The position numbers and the translations under genes were made by a program. A stretch of DNA of 64,000 nt from Thereva unica. Lineage: Eukaryota; Arthropoda; Insecta; Diptera; Therevidae. The stretch lies in contig OX465286.1 of NCBI GenBank assembly GCA_949987705.1, forward strand, positions 5,805,445-5,869,444, read 5' to 3'. Shown in pieces: positions 32,140 through 43,518 of this stretch. How positions within the stretch are numbered: position 1 is the first letter of the stretch; every line of letters starts with the position of its first letter. The notes under the pieces are model-generated. The model searched no databases. It was not told where the DNA came from and worked only from the letters and a program-made list of their open reading frames with translations.

Positions 32140-35040
32140 CGATTTCGGATTTTGTTTTTATTTTTTTGGTAAGCCGATAGGATTAGCAATCTCTTTACCC
32201 AGCTTACTTTGTGTTTTAGGATTTTAATCCTAGTTCAACAGAAAAAGGACATCATCAATTCAAATTTTTAATATTTTCTACTACTTAACCTCACTCAATT
32301 TAATAACTCTTTAATGCCGGAACTTTTTTTTTCAGTAATTCTGATTCTTCTGTCTTAAATCTAGCCGAAAAAACGGAATGAATAAGATAGGATAAGGATA
32401 ATAAAAATTAAAAAAAATAAAATAAAAAAAAACAAGAAGGTGAAGAATAAAAGAGAAATAAAGAGAGAGAAAGACACCGAAAAAAAACCAACAACAAAAA
32501 AACACATAATATCATAATATTAAACTAAGGTTCAAATGTGTATCCTGTTGTGTTGTACCCCTTAAGGGCTCATGATACCGAATCCAATTCTAAACCCAGA
32601 ATCTACCGAACCTTAAATAGACTGTAGAGAAGGTAAATAGATGGAAATCAGAGGATAAAGTACAAAGAAAAGATTCCCAGGTCAGGTATCATGGATGGTG
32701 TGTATAGGTCCTCATTTTCGCTATAAACCTTTCTTTGGTAATGGATTTTGTTTACTTTATGAAATTAACCTATTGTTTGCCTACATGCTTGTGGCTGTAG
32801 GGCCTCTGACATGTACACCTTTAAAATATATACATCTACACTCATCCTGTGGGTGGCGGGGGGGTAGAGGGGGGTTGAGTTGTGGAGAAAAAGAGAAAGA
32901 GAGACAATTTCAATATTGTTGTTTTTGTATATATATATATATACAAATACAAACATGCCTCATACCCTTAAAACAATTTGAAGTACTTTAAAATGCGTAG
33001 TTGGGATAATATACTCGAGGCAACAAAGCATGGGGGATGGGATTTTGGGTGGGTTGGAGAGAGGATTGCGGGTAGGTCGGAAACGGAATGGTACTGGAGC
33101 AAGGATGCTCTGGTTGGCAAATTTAAATGACAGGACTTTATTCACGGGGAACCCTGATGTAAGTGTAAATGTCTCATGCCTCTCTCTGTTTTATGCCAGT
33201 TAACGTCCCTAAGAGATAACGTTGGCAACCTACTAAACTTTGGGGTTTCCTGCTAGCCACGAGATTCATCTTCTACACCAGCATCAATTTTCACCAATAT
33301 AAAACGTTGTGTATACGGTACCAGCAACAAAAACCCTTTGCATTCCTTTTTGGATATTCTTGTGAATGGTGATGTTTTCTCTCTCTCTTAACAAACATCA
33401 CCATCACCCTCGAACCGCTCAACCCCCGGCAGCACACCCTCAGTGTCGAGAATGGTGTGCTGTCATGGTGCTGTTGCCATGTTTAATATGTAAACTCATG
33501 TTTCTCACAAAACGGATGGCAAAATTATGGCCTTTTCACAATTCCTGCCATCCTGATTCCCAAACACACAACTCGTGAAGTGTTTGGCGTTAGGGCGGGC
33601 AAGGAAGATGTCGGGTGCAGATCGGAAGATGGGCAGGAGAGCACACGGTTGGGTAAGGAGAGGATAACAAAAAGCAGATAGGAAAGAGGGCTAAGGGCGC
33701 AAGGAAATATGCTTATACGCTGATAAGGCGAGTTCTATTAGCGTGTCTTCTTTGAGACAAAACTGTTTACTTACGGACTTAGCACAGAGAGATACACGCC
33801 TACGTGCCTAAAAGTATGCACCCCTGACTAAATCCCGAAATATTTTAAATAATAATAACAATAAAACGAACAAAAAAAAAACTACAACCAAATCAACAAT
33901 ACCCCCTTTCCATGATAAGACATTTTACCATACTAAATGTATTATGGAACGAAAAGTGTGTGTGGGGCTAGTCTTAAGATATAGGAATTGGATAGTCTTA
34001 ATTAAAGCACGTGGCCACGACCCATAATGCTAGCAGATAATGCCTAGTAAGTTGCTGGTGCCATGCCGCCCCATCTATGGGTTAAGGACGGGGTTAAGTG
34101 AATCCGAGGGGTGGCACAGAGAGAGAGATGCCCCTTGAATATTATTAACAATTCGAAAAGATACCAAGCCAATCGCTATTTGAATAAATTAAGCAAATAA
34201 TCCTTTTGTTGCTCACTCCCTGCTCTGATGGTGGTCCTTGGGCCTCCTTAGTTCTTCTTCTTTTTCTTCATCTTCACCCTGCACATTATTTGTTGGCCAC
34301 GACGTTATTCCGGTTTGGTCGATATGCGCGCAAACGGGAGGAGGTGTGTTGCCGGGGGGGGGGGGTAGTCTTTTGGGGTACAAGAGTCAAGGTGGAAGGA
34401 GACGAAAGGAAGGGTTTTTACGGTGATAAAATGTTGTTCACGCAATGAATATTAAAATTGTTCAACGTATCTGTTGATTCCGCATAGAAGAGTATAGTAT
34501 ATGAAGGCCGCGTCGGCGGGTGTAGGGTTGTGTGTGGGGTTGATTTTCGATGGGTTGAGTTGAGGCAGCAGCAGAACGCATTCACTCTGAATAAGAAAAT
34601 CCTGGCCCAAGTAAAATGGTGTTTTTTTTTGTTAACTAACTCCCATGGGGACTATATCAAACCTTTTGCCCTCTTTCTCTCTTCTTTGTACCGACGAGAC
34701 CGTATCCAGGGTGAATGATGTGCCTTAAACTGTCATAAAATTATTGCTCGATTTTTGTTGTGTTTGTTTGTTATTACTGTTGTTATTTTATTTTGTTTTG
34801 CTGCTCTGCTATTTTATTGTCGAATATAAATTATAAAAAAAAGTATTTAATTTAACGTCGTCTTCGTGTGAAGTAGCACAGCATATAATTGTTGCTTTAA
34901 CTAAAATTTACACAATTTTAATTAATTAACTTAATTAACTAAAAGTTACACAAAAACAAAATCAAGCCATTTTATTATAATCAATCTTATTGGATTGATG
35001 TAATATGTAAAATTATACAGGTTTGACGAAGCTAGGTACC
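32140..35040. other. Noncoding stretch
   Basis: No gene is supported in about 2.9 kb. It contains A-rich tracts (32400-32510), a TATA run near 32930 and a G run near 34358. The open frames at 33366-33578 and 34206-34448 have no recognisable features. Confidence 0.5.
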
Positions 35041-35044
35041 TAAC

Positions 35045-35500
35045 CTCGGGGAGCTCGGTAGTCTAGGGTTAAGGCGCCTGACTGCTGCCCCAGAGGTCCC
35101 GGGTTCGAATTCCGGACAGCCCCACGGTTCTTCGCCTTTTTCACTTTCCCACCTACATAACTTCCCTTCTCTCTTCTTCCCTCTTTACATTCCTTCTGTC
35201 ATAGCCTTCCCTAGTCCTTCCCCGTTCCACCAAGCGCATGCCATCGGTTGGTTGATGAGATTCAATTCGTTTCAAAAGGCATACCACTTCAGCGAGTTGT
35301 TCTCGATGCCCCGATGTCAAAGTCGCGAAATATGGTTGCGAGTAGGTGGAATAAAAATATCGCGGCTAGGTTGTGACAATTCCTTCCTCTCTTCTCTCTA
35401 TCTTCCGGCTAGAGCTGCTGTTCGACAGAGTATACGGAAAAAATAGGCTGTCGACAGTACAAAGGGACTTTCCCTAATCCTCTAGTCTGTCACATAAAAC
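35045..35500 (+). mobile_element. tRNA-derived SINE, full copy
   Basis: The head (35047-35125) is tRNA-like. GGTAGTCTAGGGTTAAGGCG holds a degenerate A box, and GGTCCCGGGTTCGAATTCCG holds an RNA polymerase III B box (GGTTCGAATTC). A pyrimidine-rich segment follows, then a body with GGTTGGTTGATGA, TCTCGATGCCCCGATGTCAA and TCGCGGCTAGGTTGTG. It ends CCTCTAGTCTGTCACATAAA. A second full copy is at 49684-50111 and a headless one at 45484-45691. The tRNA of origin could not be fixed. Confidence 0.87.
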
Positions 35501-35524
35501 AAACCGCTTTCCCTGTTTTTTCCC

Positions 35525-35935
35525 ATTTCAACTTCCATTCTTGGCAAGATTGCCAGACTTGAGAGATGACCGGTACTGTTTATTACCTTTTTATTATCTT
35601 TTTTTATTACCTTACAAAATATTATTGTATTTTAGAAAAATAATGCAAAAAAAACTGGAAAAAACTAAACCTACTGCTAAAACTGGTACTGTGTAAGGTT
35701 ATTACCTTTTCATTACCCTTTTTACTACCTTTTTTATTACCCGTTTTTGTACCTTTATCTTTCCCTATTTGCAAAAGCTTTACTACAAAAACACCATCAT
35801 CTTAATATGGCTTTTAGGTGCATTTTTTATCATGTTTCCTTTTATCACCCTTTCTATTTCTTTTTTATTACCTTTTTTATTACCTTACTATTACATTTAC
35901 CCATTTCTCAAGTGTTTTTTTTTTGTAATGAGGTA
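35525..35935 (+). repeat. TTTTATTACC element, family B copy
   Basis: This copy starts 25 bp after a SINE. Its blocks are TTCCATTCTTGGCAAGATTG, GACCGGTACTGTTTATTACC, AACTAAACCTACTGCTAAAA, CTGGTACTGTGTAAGGTTA, arrays at 35698-35752 and 35843-35892, TTTACTACAAAAACACCATC and TTAATATGGCTTTTAGGTGC. It is the most complete copy of this family in the window. Confidence 0.8.
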
Positions 35936-36504
35936 TTGGATCCAACAGTACCGCTTGGCCTGTTATACTACACTCCTATATTTTATATTTGTTGTAGGCC
36001 AGACCTCGGTGGAATAAGTTAAGCAGCCTGCCTGGTGGCTTCTCGGTTGAAACTTGACGGTTCAAGCTTCCCGGCTTTCGAAAACGTGCTCGAGTATGCT
36101 ATATGGGCTCCCCAATTTCACTCTGACCCTCCTTGCTTTGGCCGTCTCTAGCTCAATCGGTCCATGAAAGTCCCATGAGTATGGTAGGAGGGGTTGCTCC
36201 ATCCTGAATGAGCCTCCATATCAGAATAAAGCCTAAAATTGGGTGTGTCCCCACAACAGTGTTACACAACAGTGCAAAGCCTACCCATTTTGCCATACAG
36301 CCTTCGACATAATAACTTTACATCTTGGCTTGGTATTCCCGATCATATTAGTCCATTTCTGTCAGAACAGTTTACAGTGGCCACCACGAGGAGGTTATGA
36401 TCGCACATCCACCAGTCCAGGATAGCTCGAATTTTAAATACGCTACATATTGCTCCCCCATAATTTCGCTGAGTGACTGACCACCATTATCTTTATCTAC
36501 TTTC

Positions 36505-36612
36505 AAGGTATCTTACTACGAACACCAATATCTTAACATGCTTTTAGGGTGTAGTTTTAATATATTTCATTATATTACCCTTTTTATTACCTTTTTATTA
36601 CCTTTTTACTAA
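36505..36612 (+). repeat. TTTTATTACC element, family B 3' part
   Basis: TTACTACGAACACCAATATC, TTAACATGCTTTTAGGGTGT and ATATTTCATTATATTACC lead into CTTTTTATTACC units. It lacks the upstream half seen at 35.5 kb. Confidence 0.75.
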
Positions 36613-36619
36613 CGGGATG

Positions 36620-37915
36620 GAGGCAACTCCCACCGGCATCCTACGCATTGGGACGTAAAGGGGCAGCTCTCTCCCTCTCTGTCTTTCCTTTACATCTCTA
36701 GTCATTCCTTATATGGGAGTCCCCAAAGTTCTTGTTTACAGGAACTATTAAACAACAAATCATAAATATATGTCAATGTTTTTCTTAGTGTTTTTAAACA
36801 ATTTGCTTTTAATATTTTATACACAAGGAGATTTTATTTCCGGTGTTCTTGCAATAATAAAATATTTTTTAAAAAATTTCGCCTGGGACACGATGAATAA
36901 CAACAACAACAACAAAAACAAAAATCCGTTGTTATAAATTCTAAATTTATATTTCGTTTTTATTCCATTCCTTCCAAGCACCAACAAAAAGAAAAGGAAA
37001 AATTCTGCTCTGCATATTATCCCCTAATTTCATCTGCTTTTCGATTAAAAATTTATTGTTTAGATAAGTGGGAACGCGACGAAATGAGAGAGAGCCTTTA
37101 CACATTTTACATCGCTCCTCCTCTCAATTATGATGTATTTTCCCAATTTTTTTTATTAATTTTTTTCCATTTTTTTTGTTGCTGTTAATTCAAGAATGAC
37201 TCTGTTTTTGGCAGTCTTGAGAGAGATTAAAGGAATGAAAACAATTTTTTGTTGTTGTGATTTCTCTGAAAACAAAATTAATAAATAAATTTTTTGCGCA
37301 GTTGCCATTATTGTACTAAGAATTTACACAGTCTCTCTCTCTCGATCATATCCCACCGTTGCCACCAATATTTTGAGAGCCCGCCTTCAAGTCTCGTTTT
37401 AGGTATCGTATTCGAGCGGTATGTCAGGATGTGTTACTGGCACGGCCAAATAGTTTAGACTTAATCAGATTGTGTGTAGAAGGAGCTGCGCGCGCTAAGC
37501 ATTGGTGGAACTTGTGCGATTTACAAAAATCGGTGCAAGATTCCGGGATAAAGATCTGCACAACATCAAATTCCAATTCCACAAGAAAAAGAAACAGAAA
37601 GTTAAAATCAATGTGCCAAGTTCAAGTGGCGAAGCTAAAAAGAAGAAGATGAGGCATCAAATAATACTATATAAATTTAAAGCGTGTGGCTCGACCCACG
37701 ACCTCACAGGCTGCAAAAAATCGATTTACTACTCGGGATGCAGAGCACTATCACCCCAACTCTTGTCAGTAGGGCTGATAAGACTAGTAGGACCAAGCTT
37801 ACCAAGGCTACAAAACACAGTATTACGATGGATAGTTTCAGGAAAGGTGTTAACCAATCGGAATAGATGAACTCAACAAGAGTGATATGTAATATCTTTG
37901 CTGATGAAAGAAGGG
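36620..37915. other. Noncoding stretch
   Basis: No gene is firmly supported. At 37420-37640 the open frames look somewhat protein-like (HWWNLCDLQKSVQDSG), possibly retroelement debris, but I cannot assign them. Confidence 0.4.
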
Positions 37916-37920
37916 AAATT

Positions 37921-38110
37921 TGGATTAGCCACACTTTTCGACGCGAAAACGAGAATCTATACCAAACAGGTCCTTGACTGGAATCTGCAAGGAACCCGTC
38001 GAGTAGAAATACCTAGAACAACATGGAGAAGAATCCTATAATAGCAGAGGCCGCAACAACTAGGAGATCATGGTCAGAGTTGAAAGCTGTCGGGGAGCAC
38101 AGTCGAGCCC
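37921..38110 (+). pseudogene. RTE-like LINE C-terminus, strongly decayed
   Basis: Nucleotide blocks match the 19.8 and 41 kb copies: CGACGCGAAAACGAGAATCT, CAGGTCCTTGACTGGAATCT, CCCGTCGAGTAG, CCTAGAACAACATGGAGAAG and TGGTCAGAGTTGAAAGCTGT. Small indels break the frame. It is an older insertion of the same subfamily. Confidence 0.75.
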
Positions 38111-38189
38111 ATCTGGTGTACTGTCTAAATTACAATGGTCGGTGAATTCTGCAATTGAACTCGGAGCCCAGAAGAAGAAAGGGGAGACC

Positions 38190-39030
38190 CGAAGGGATCC
38201 TTATAATGAGATAAGTTGACTGGAATTGCCATGGCGCAGTAGCTCTGGACAACTTCTCCGGCAGGCAAATTAATGGAGTAGCAATCGTCCTCAGTTTGTA
38301 ACTCTATCCTGATTGAAGTGGAAACAAGTCTTGAAGGCGATATTGCTTACCTCAGTTCAAGGGGCTGAAGGCTGGAGGGGGGAGGGTTGATTAAGATCAC
38401 CCAATGGCTGATGAATGCTCTCCCGAAACTACAGGATTTGGGAAGGCAGCAGCGTCAAAGTAATTGAGAAAATGGACCTTCCCAAATTGAAAAGGATCAG
38501 GTTCTGCGTCCCTAATGATATTAGGGAACTGGAACGAATGCTTTGAAAGATGGCGATCTTCAAAACCAGTCAATTTAGGTGACTTGTTGGTATGTCTGGT
38601 AGGAGAAAGTGGACCGGAATGATGCGAGTTTTGCCTTATGTGTTGACGAGAGGTTTTTGATGCAACTACCGGGCATGCCCCTATTTTACTGTTTCGGCTG
38701 AATCAAAGCCAAGGAGGAGAGACTGTCATAGAAAAGGAGACTCCTCCTGCTCACAGCAGCAGGTAGAATTCGACGTAACGGGTGGTATAGTGCAACCTGC
38801 ACAACACAGTAGAGTAGCGTCGGCGGGTTTTTGCAGAGTGATAGCCCTACACAAGCTGCCAACGACGTGACTTTTATACAGGAACACTTTTTACAGAGCT
38901 TGCAGGTAGTGATGTGGCCGCCGACTTGTGTGTCGTTTATAATAAAAAACACTGCTGGTCTGCTCCCATAGGTATGAAACGTCGATAGACCTGACAGTGG
39001 TGAAGATAGAGATTAGGCGTTGGTTCGGGG
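38190..39030 (+). pseudogene. LOA-like LINE: ORF1 end and ORF2 endonuclease start
   Basis: Across frames the plus strand reads EVETSLEGDIAYLSS, GGGLIKITQWLMNALPKLQD, KVIEKMDLPKLKRIRFCVPN, DIRELERML and ALCVDERFLMQLPGMPLFYC. These fit the second half of the DUF4780-type ORF1 domain seen in first-half form at 23.3 kb. After about 38770 it reads CNLHNTVE and then DVTFIQEHFLQSLQ with PPTCVSFIIKNTAGLLP. That matches the start of a LINE endonuclease, where relatives read LQxNLxHSK and ALIQEPW. The expected ALIQEPW glutamate is retained. Stops and indels show it is dead. Confidence 0.68.
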
Positions 39031-39068
39031 TGGTGTGGCAGCAAAAGCATGATTATTTTAGAGAGAAT

Positions 39069-39177
39069 GGGCATTTTCATAAACGCAGAACTGCCGCAAT
39101 ACTGCAAAATTCAGCAATTGGTAGTCTGTAGCTGAATTCTGCAGTGCTGCAGCAGTTCTGCGTTTATGAAAATGCCC
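39069..39177. mobile_element. 109-bp near-perfect hairpin MITE
   Basis: The arms GGGCATTTTCATAAACGCAG and CTGCGTTTATGAAAATGCCC are exact inverted repeats. Pairing continues inward through AACTGC/GCAGTT and AATTCAGC/GCTGAATT, leaving a loop of about 15 bases. It is essentially one long stem and cannot code for protein. The terminus resembles that of the 325-bp MITE at 14421. Confidence 0.9.
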
Positions 39178-39179
39178 TA

Positions 39180-40730
39180 TACCTTCCCTACGACTTCAGC
39201 GACCCACCACCATCCAAAGAAGTCAGGGATATCGTACGGTCTCCTATTTCTACAGTAGCTGAAGTGTTTCATCAACATTGTGGTCAACCAGAGGCCTGTT
39301 TGAGAAGAGAAAGCATGAAAAAATTTATATCTAAGTAAAAATGATAAAGGTGTGTATCCTAAGCTCCCTCTCCCCTCCTTCCCCACTAAAGAAAATTGTT
39401 ACACAAACAGGAAGGAAGGATACATACACCCCCGCATTTTATATTAGAAATTACTGAATCGGGGGTCCTTTTATAAATGTATATATGTATGTATGACACA
39501 AGGAAAGAAGAAGGCGGCAAAAAAAATATCCTCTATCATTTCCTTTACTCAAGAAGAATGATATCAAGTTTTATGAACTTAAATTTACTACCACCGAAAT
39601 TTGAATGGGCGATAAAAGGACAAAGCATAAAAATATATAAAAACATACATACATATACATATATACAACATACATATATGCACATAGACGTGTAATAAGT
39701 CCTGTGACTTGCTCCGTCCTCGTCGTCGTTGTCGTCCTTTAAGGGCTCTGCTTTTATTTTTTTACATATTTATTGTATATACATCGCGCATCTCTCTATA
39801 TATATATATATATATACATACATATACATGGTATAATTTTTCATCTTCTTCTTCGTCCTTTGACATCTTTTTGAATTTTTACACATATTTGCCTGCCGTT
39901 TCGTCCTTAAGAAAAAAAAAATAAATAAATTTGTTAGCCCCCCATCGTAAAGACAGATAAAAAATGCTACAATCAGTCCTATGGTAAGGAAAATCGTAAA
40001 AATCATGACGGAAAAAGTTTTATGCAACAAAAAAAAAAAAAATAAACGCCACAAAAAAACATTCACCAACACGAAACTTTGAAATAAGCTTCTATTGTGG
40101 AATGGCATAAAATTTTTGGGTAGATGGGGGTGTGTTATTTCGCCGGTGGGTTGGGGGGGGGCGGGGGAATGGAGGGTGTGTTCACGAGACTAGCTGACAG
40201 TAGGGCACCAACGGCCTACGATGAGTAATAGACCAGGAAAAGGGGTTGACTTGTGCAAAAAAAAATATCCTTTTCCACCACCCGAAATGCAAAAAAATTT
40301 ATATATTGACAAATGAAGAGTAATTTTTTCTTTCCGCGAGCGTTGGCAAGGAAGAAATATTTTCCTTGTGATAAAAATGAAATTTCTTGCAAATATGTTT
40401 ATATATATAAGATTTTTTTTTTACTTTATAAATATGAATCTGATTTACAATTTGTATTCACTAATACATTTTATAGAAGGTGTGTGTGTGTGTATGTATT
40501 TTCTTCTTATTCTGTTTTGAAAATCAATCTACTTAAAATATTTGTGGCTCCCCTTTTATTGTCATCCATCTATAAATAGCATACTACAAAATTTCGATGC
40601 AGAAGTGAAGCTAAAAGGTCGGTGAAAATCAGTAAAAAGTACTCAAGTAAACACTAATGAGTAGAATTGAAAGAAAATTTAACTCAATGAGTAATTTTTT
40701 ACTCAATCAAAAGAACTCGATGATTCGCTC
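39180..40730. other. AT-rich noncoding stretch with microsatellites
   Basis: No gene is supported. TA and TACA runs lie at 39640-39680 and 39798-39830, a G run near 40150 and a GT run near 40482. Confidence 0.6.
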
Positions 40731-40734
40731 CTAG

Positions 40735-40890
40735 CTTCTCGCAACTGTTCTCTCCACCGGTGTTCCGATTCTGAGCCGATGTCATCCAGTTTTGCATCTC
40801 TAAGCTTTCTGAGCGTTCTGGTCTACGTCATCCTTCCAGTGAACCTTCGATTTCCCTTGCTGTCGAACTCTCCATTCTAACTAGACTAAA
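40735..40890 (-). pseudogene. RTE-like LINE 3' fragment, minus strand
   Basis: The reverse complement contains ACTGGAAGGATGACGTAGAC, CAGAACGCTCAGAAAGCTTA, GATGCAAAACTGGATGACAT, CGGCTCAGAATCGG and GGAGAGAACAGTTGCGAGAA. These align with 31975-32085 on the plus strand. It abuts the plus-strand RTE-like copy that begins about 45 bp later, so two LINE pieces lie in opposite orientations side by side. Confidence 0.75.
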
Positions 40891-40933
40891 GGGATTAAAA
40901 TTTGGTCGCTTTAAAAAATTCTATACGACGAAG

Positions 40934-41505
40934 AAACCGGGCAATTATCTTGATAGCCATAAAATTGTGCCATTAGGACGAGGCGCATATGCATGCCTGT
41001 CCCGCATATGGAGCTCAACGGAGATCTCCACTAGCACAAAATTGCGGCTGTTCAACTCCAACGTTAAGGCAGTTCTTTTGTACGGTTGCGAAACATGGAA
41101 AGTCACCCAATTCATAACAGGTCGCCTACAAGTCTTCATCAACAGATGCCTGCGTCGTATCCTAAAAATCCGCTGGCAAGATAGAATTTCAAACGAAAAG
41201 CTATGGCGCCGTGCCGGCCAAGAAAGGATAGACGACCAAATCAGTCGAAGGAAATGGAATTGGGGTGGCTACATCTTGCGACGCGAAGACGAAAATCTAG
41301 CCAAACAGGCCCTTGACTGGAATCCGCAAGGATCCCGTCGAGTAGGAAGACCTAGAACAACGTGGAGGAGAACCCTACTACCAGAAGCGGCAACAACTGG
41401 GAGTTCCTGGTCGGAGCTGAGAGCTGTCGCGCAAAACAGAGTCCGCTGGAGGGCAACTGTATCCGCCCTATGTCCCATGAGGGATTAAAGGAGCTTAAAG
41501 AAGAA
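40934..41505 (+). pseudogene. RTE-like LINE 3' fragment, longest copy of its subfamily
   Basis: An open frame of 173 residues runs 40967-41488. It reads GAYACLSRIWSSTEIST, LFNSNVKAVLLYGCETWKVT, GRLQVFINRCLRRILKIRWQ, DRISNEKLWRRAGQERIDDQ, REDENLAKQALDWNPQGSR and ends VRWRATVSALCPMRD. It is the ORF2 C-terminus from just after the polymerase palm, so it cannot polymerise. The tail is an AAAGAAGAAGAAGA repeat. It is nearly identical to 19786-20152 and extends about 150 bp further 5'. The open frame suggests fairly recent insertion. Confidence 0.87.
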
Positions 41506-41509
41506 GAAG

Positions 41510-42920
41510 ATTAGCATACTCAAGAGAACGGTTCTTGTTCGATTGCATATGTCAAGCAGCATTGGACATGATTAGTACTTAGTTGGGGGCCCTCTTGGTG
41601 AAAAAATCAGCACTCGCATTTGGAATGGACGATTACACGAACGCATTCATATCTGTAACAAAGGCGTGCATACCTTTGCCCAGCTAATCTTTAGATTTTC
41701 ATACCTGTATCGCGGGAGCGTGCATCATACTCATGTGTGGCAGGCGCGCATTTTTTCGTAATGCCTTCTAGTTTCTTGCGCGCATACATATGATGCTATT
41801 CCAAACATTAACCACAACTAAATTATTTTCATTGAGTATAACGGCTGGTAAAATCGACAAGTCTTTCAAACTTCGTTGTGGTGCTTACATCACTTTACTA
41901 TTCGGTTTTGGACTTTGTTAGGGGCTGTGGAAGGGATGGAACTTAGAGGCCACAAATGGAAAATATTCGCTTTATTTTAAGTGGAAGAAAGTATTCAAGC
42001 AGTTTATGAGTAGGAGGGGGGGGGGGGCGAGGGGTAACATAACGAACCAAAAAATGTTTTCTATTTGCCTGTCGTTTATGTCACCGAAAGGCATAAGAAT
42101 ACTCTAATCCTGGCTAAAGTTTATATCTCGCTGCTAGCATATATCAATGGAATTTTATTGTGTTATCCTCACGGGATACAGAGAAACAATATCTGCAATC
42201 AACCAATTAGCAAAATTTCTAGTCGAGCCGAAACACACACTACAAAATGTCTCTATTTCGTTAAATTTATTGTGCTTTAATTGAGTTTTGAATCTGTGCT
42301 GTCAATGGTTGTTTTACTGACCATAAAGCGTGTTGTTGTATGCTATCCAGACATATTCCCCTAATTACTAGTGGATATATTGCTTCGATGTGTCGAGTTC
42401 GTGTTGAATGACTCATTAGGCATAAATATACATGCATATGTTATATACTGTCAGGAATTTTTTCCCCCTTTTAGAAATCTTTCAATCTCATTAATGCTAT
42501 TTTTTTTTTACTTTTATTAATTAATTTAATTAAAAACAAAAATTCTTTTACACAAACATAGACGCATATAGAGAGAGAGATGAAAATGCATTCATATCTC
42601 ATTTAATCAGCTCCAGCTCTAATCAAGTGTTTTTCACTTTTGTATATAAGATTTTAATTGATTATTGATATCCCAAAGGACCCTTACTTTCATTTCAAAT
42701 TATTTTTCTGTTTATATCGTCAATATTTATCATGTAATATAGTATATGCACATATGTATGTTCTAGCATATACATGTATTAATATAATTGGAGTGCCTGC
42801 CTGTCTGCGATTTTCGTATTACAATTGTGGACATCTGAAGTTCGGGGAAATGCCTAATTCGATTTTTAGACTTCAACGGGAAGATTCAAAGATTTTGTTG
42901 GAAGTATTTTAGGCTACTTT
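41510..42920. other. Noncoding stretch
   Basis: No gene is supported. A G run lies near 42017. Confidence 0.55.
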
Positions 42921-43068
42921 GTCACTTTGACCCGACTATTGGTTCCGACTATCGGATCCAACTTGAGAACCGACAGACATACTTGATCAGATAGTCGGAG
43001 GAACGCCAGTGGCCTTATAAATATTGATTACACCCTTTTCGTGTTTTACTGTCCGATTTTTATGGATA

Positions 43069-43518
43069 GGGTTGCGCCTATAGTTCAATCAATATTTACT
43101 TAGACAACCCTAGATATTTGAATAGAGTATTTTGTGGTCTAAAATGACAATGTTCAAAAAACATTTTCTCCCTATCGGGATTTACATTTTATGACTATCG
43201 GATTAGGCTACTCTTTCGCTCTGATCAGAGTGTCGGTTCCGACTATCGGTTCCGACTATCGGTTCCGACTATCGTATCCGACTACAGAATCCAACTATCG
43301 TATCCGACTATCGATTTCGACTATCGCATCCAACTATTGTATGCGACTATTGATTTCGACTATCGGATCTGACTATTGCTTCCAACTATCAGTTCCGACT
43401 ATTAGTTCCAACTATCGGATCCGGCTTGAAAACCGACATAAATCTTACTGCGATAGTAGGACGAAAGCGAGTGAAAACTTGCCATAATAAATAAATATTG
43501 ATCGCACTATAGGCAACC
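43069..43518. mobile_element. Inverted-repeat element carrying a minisatellite
   Basis: The left end GGTTGCGCCTATAGTTCAAT and the right end, read inward, GGTTGCCTATAGTGCGATCA share the extension ATCAATATTTA. Between them lies the 13-bp minisatellite. A related truncated end is at 51198. No transposase and no clear target duplication are seen. Confidence 0.75.
43219..43430 (+). repeat. 13-bp minisatellite (CCGACTATCGGTT)
   Basis: About 16 units of CCGACTATCGGTT and variants (CCAACTATCGTAT, TCGACTATCGCAT) are in tandem. Single units also lie just outside the element near 42930-43000 and 43540. The array yields a spurious 98-residue open frame. Confidence 0.88.

Noticed and set aside
36020..36085. 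A third tRNA-like head with GGTTCAAGCTTCC
   Set aside because: The B-box match is weak and no SINE body follows.
43191..43487. 98-residue open frame rich in Ser, Tyr and Arg
   Set aside because: It is explained by the 13-bp minisatellite.
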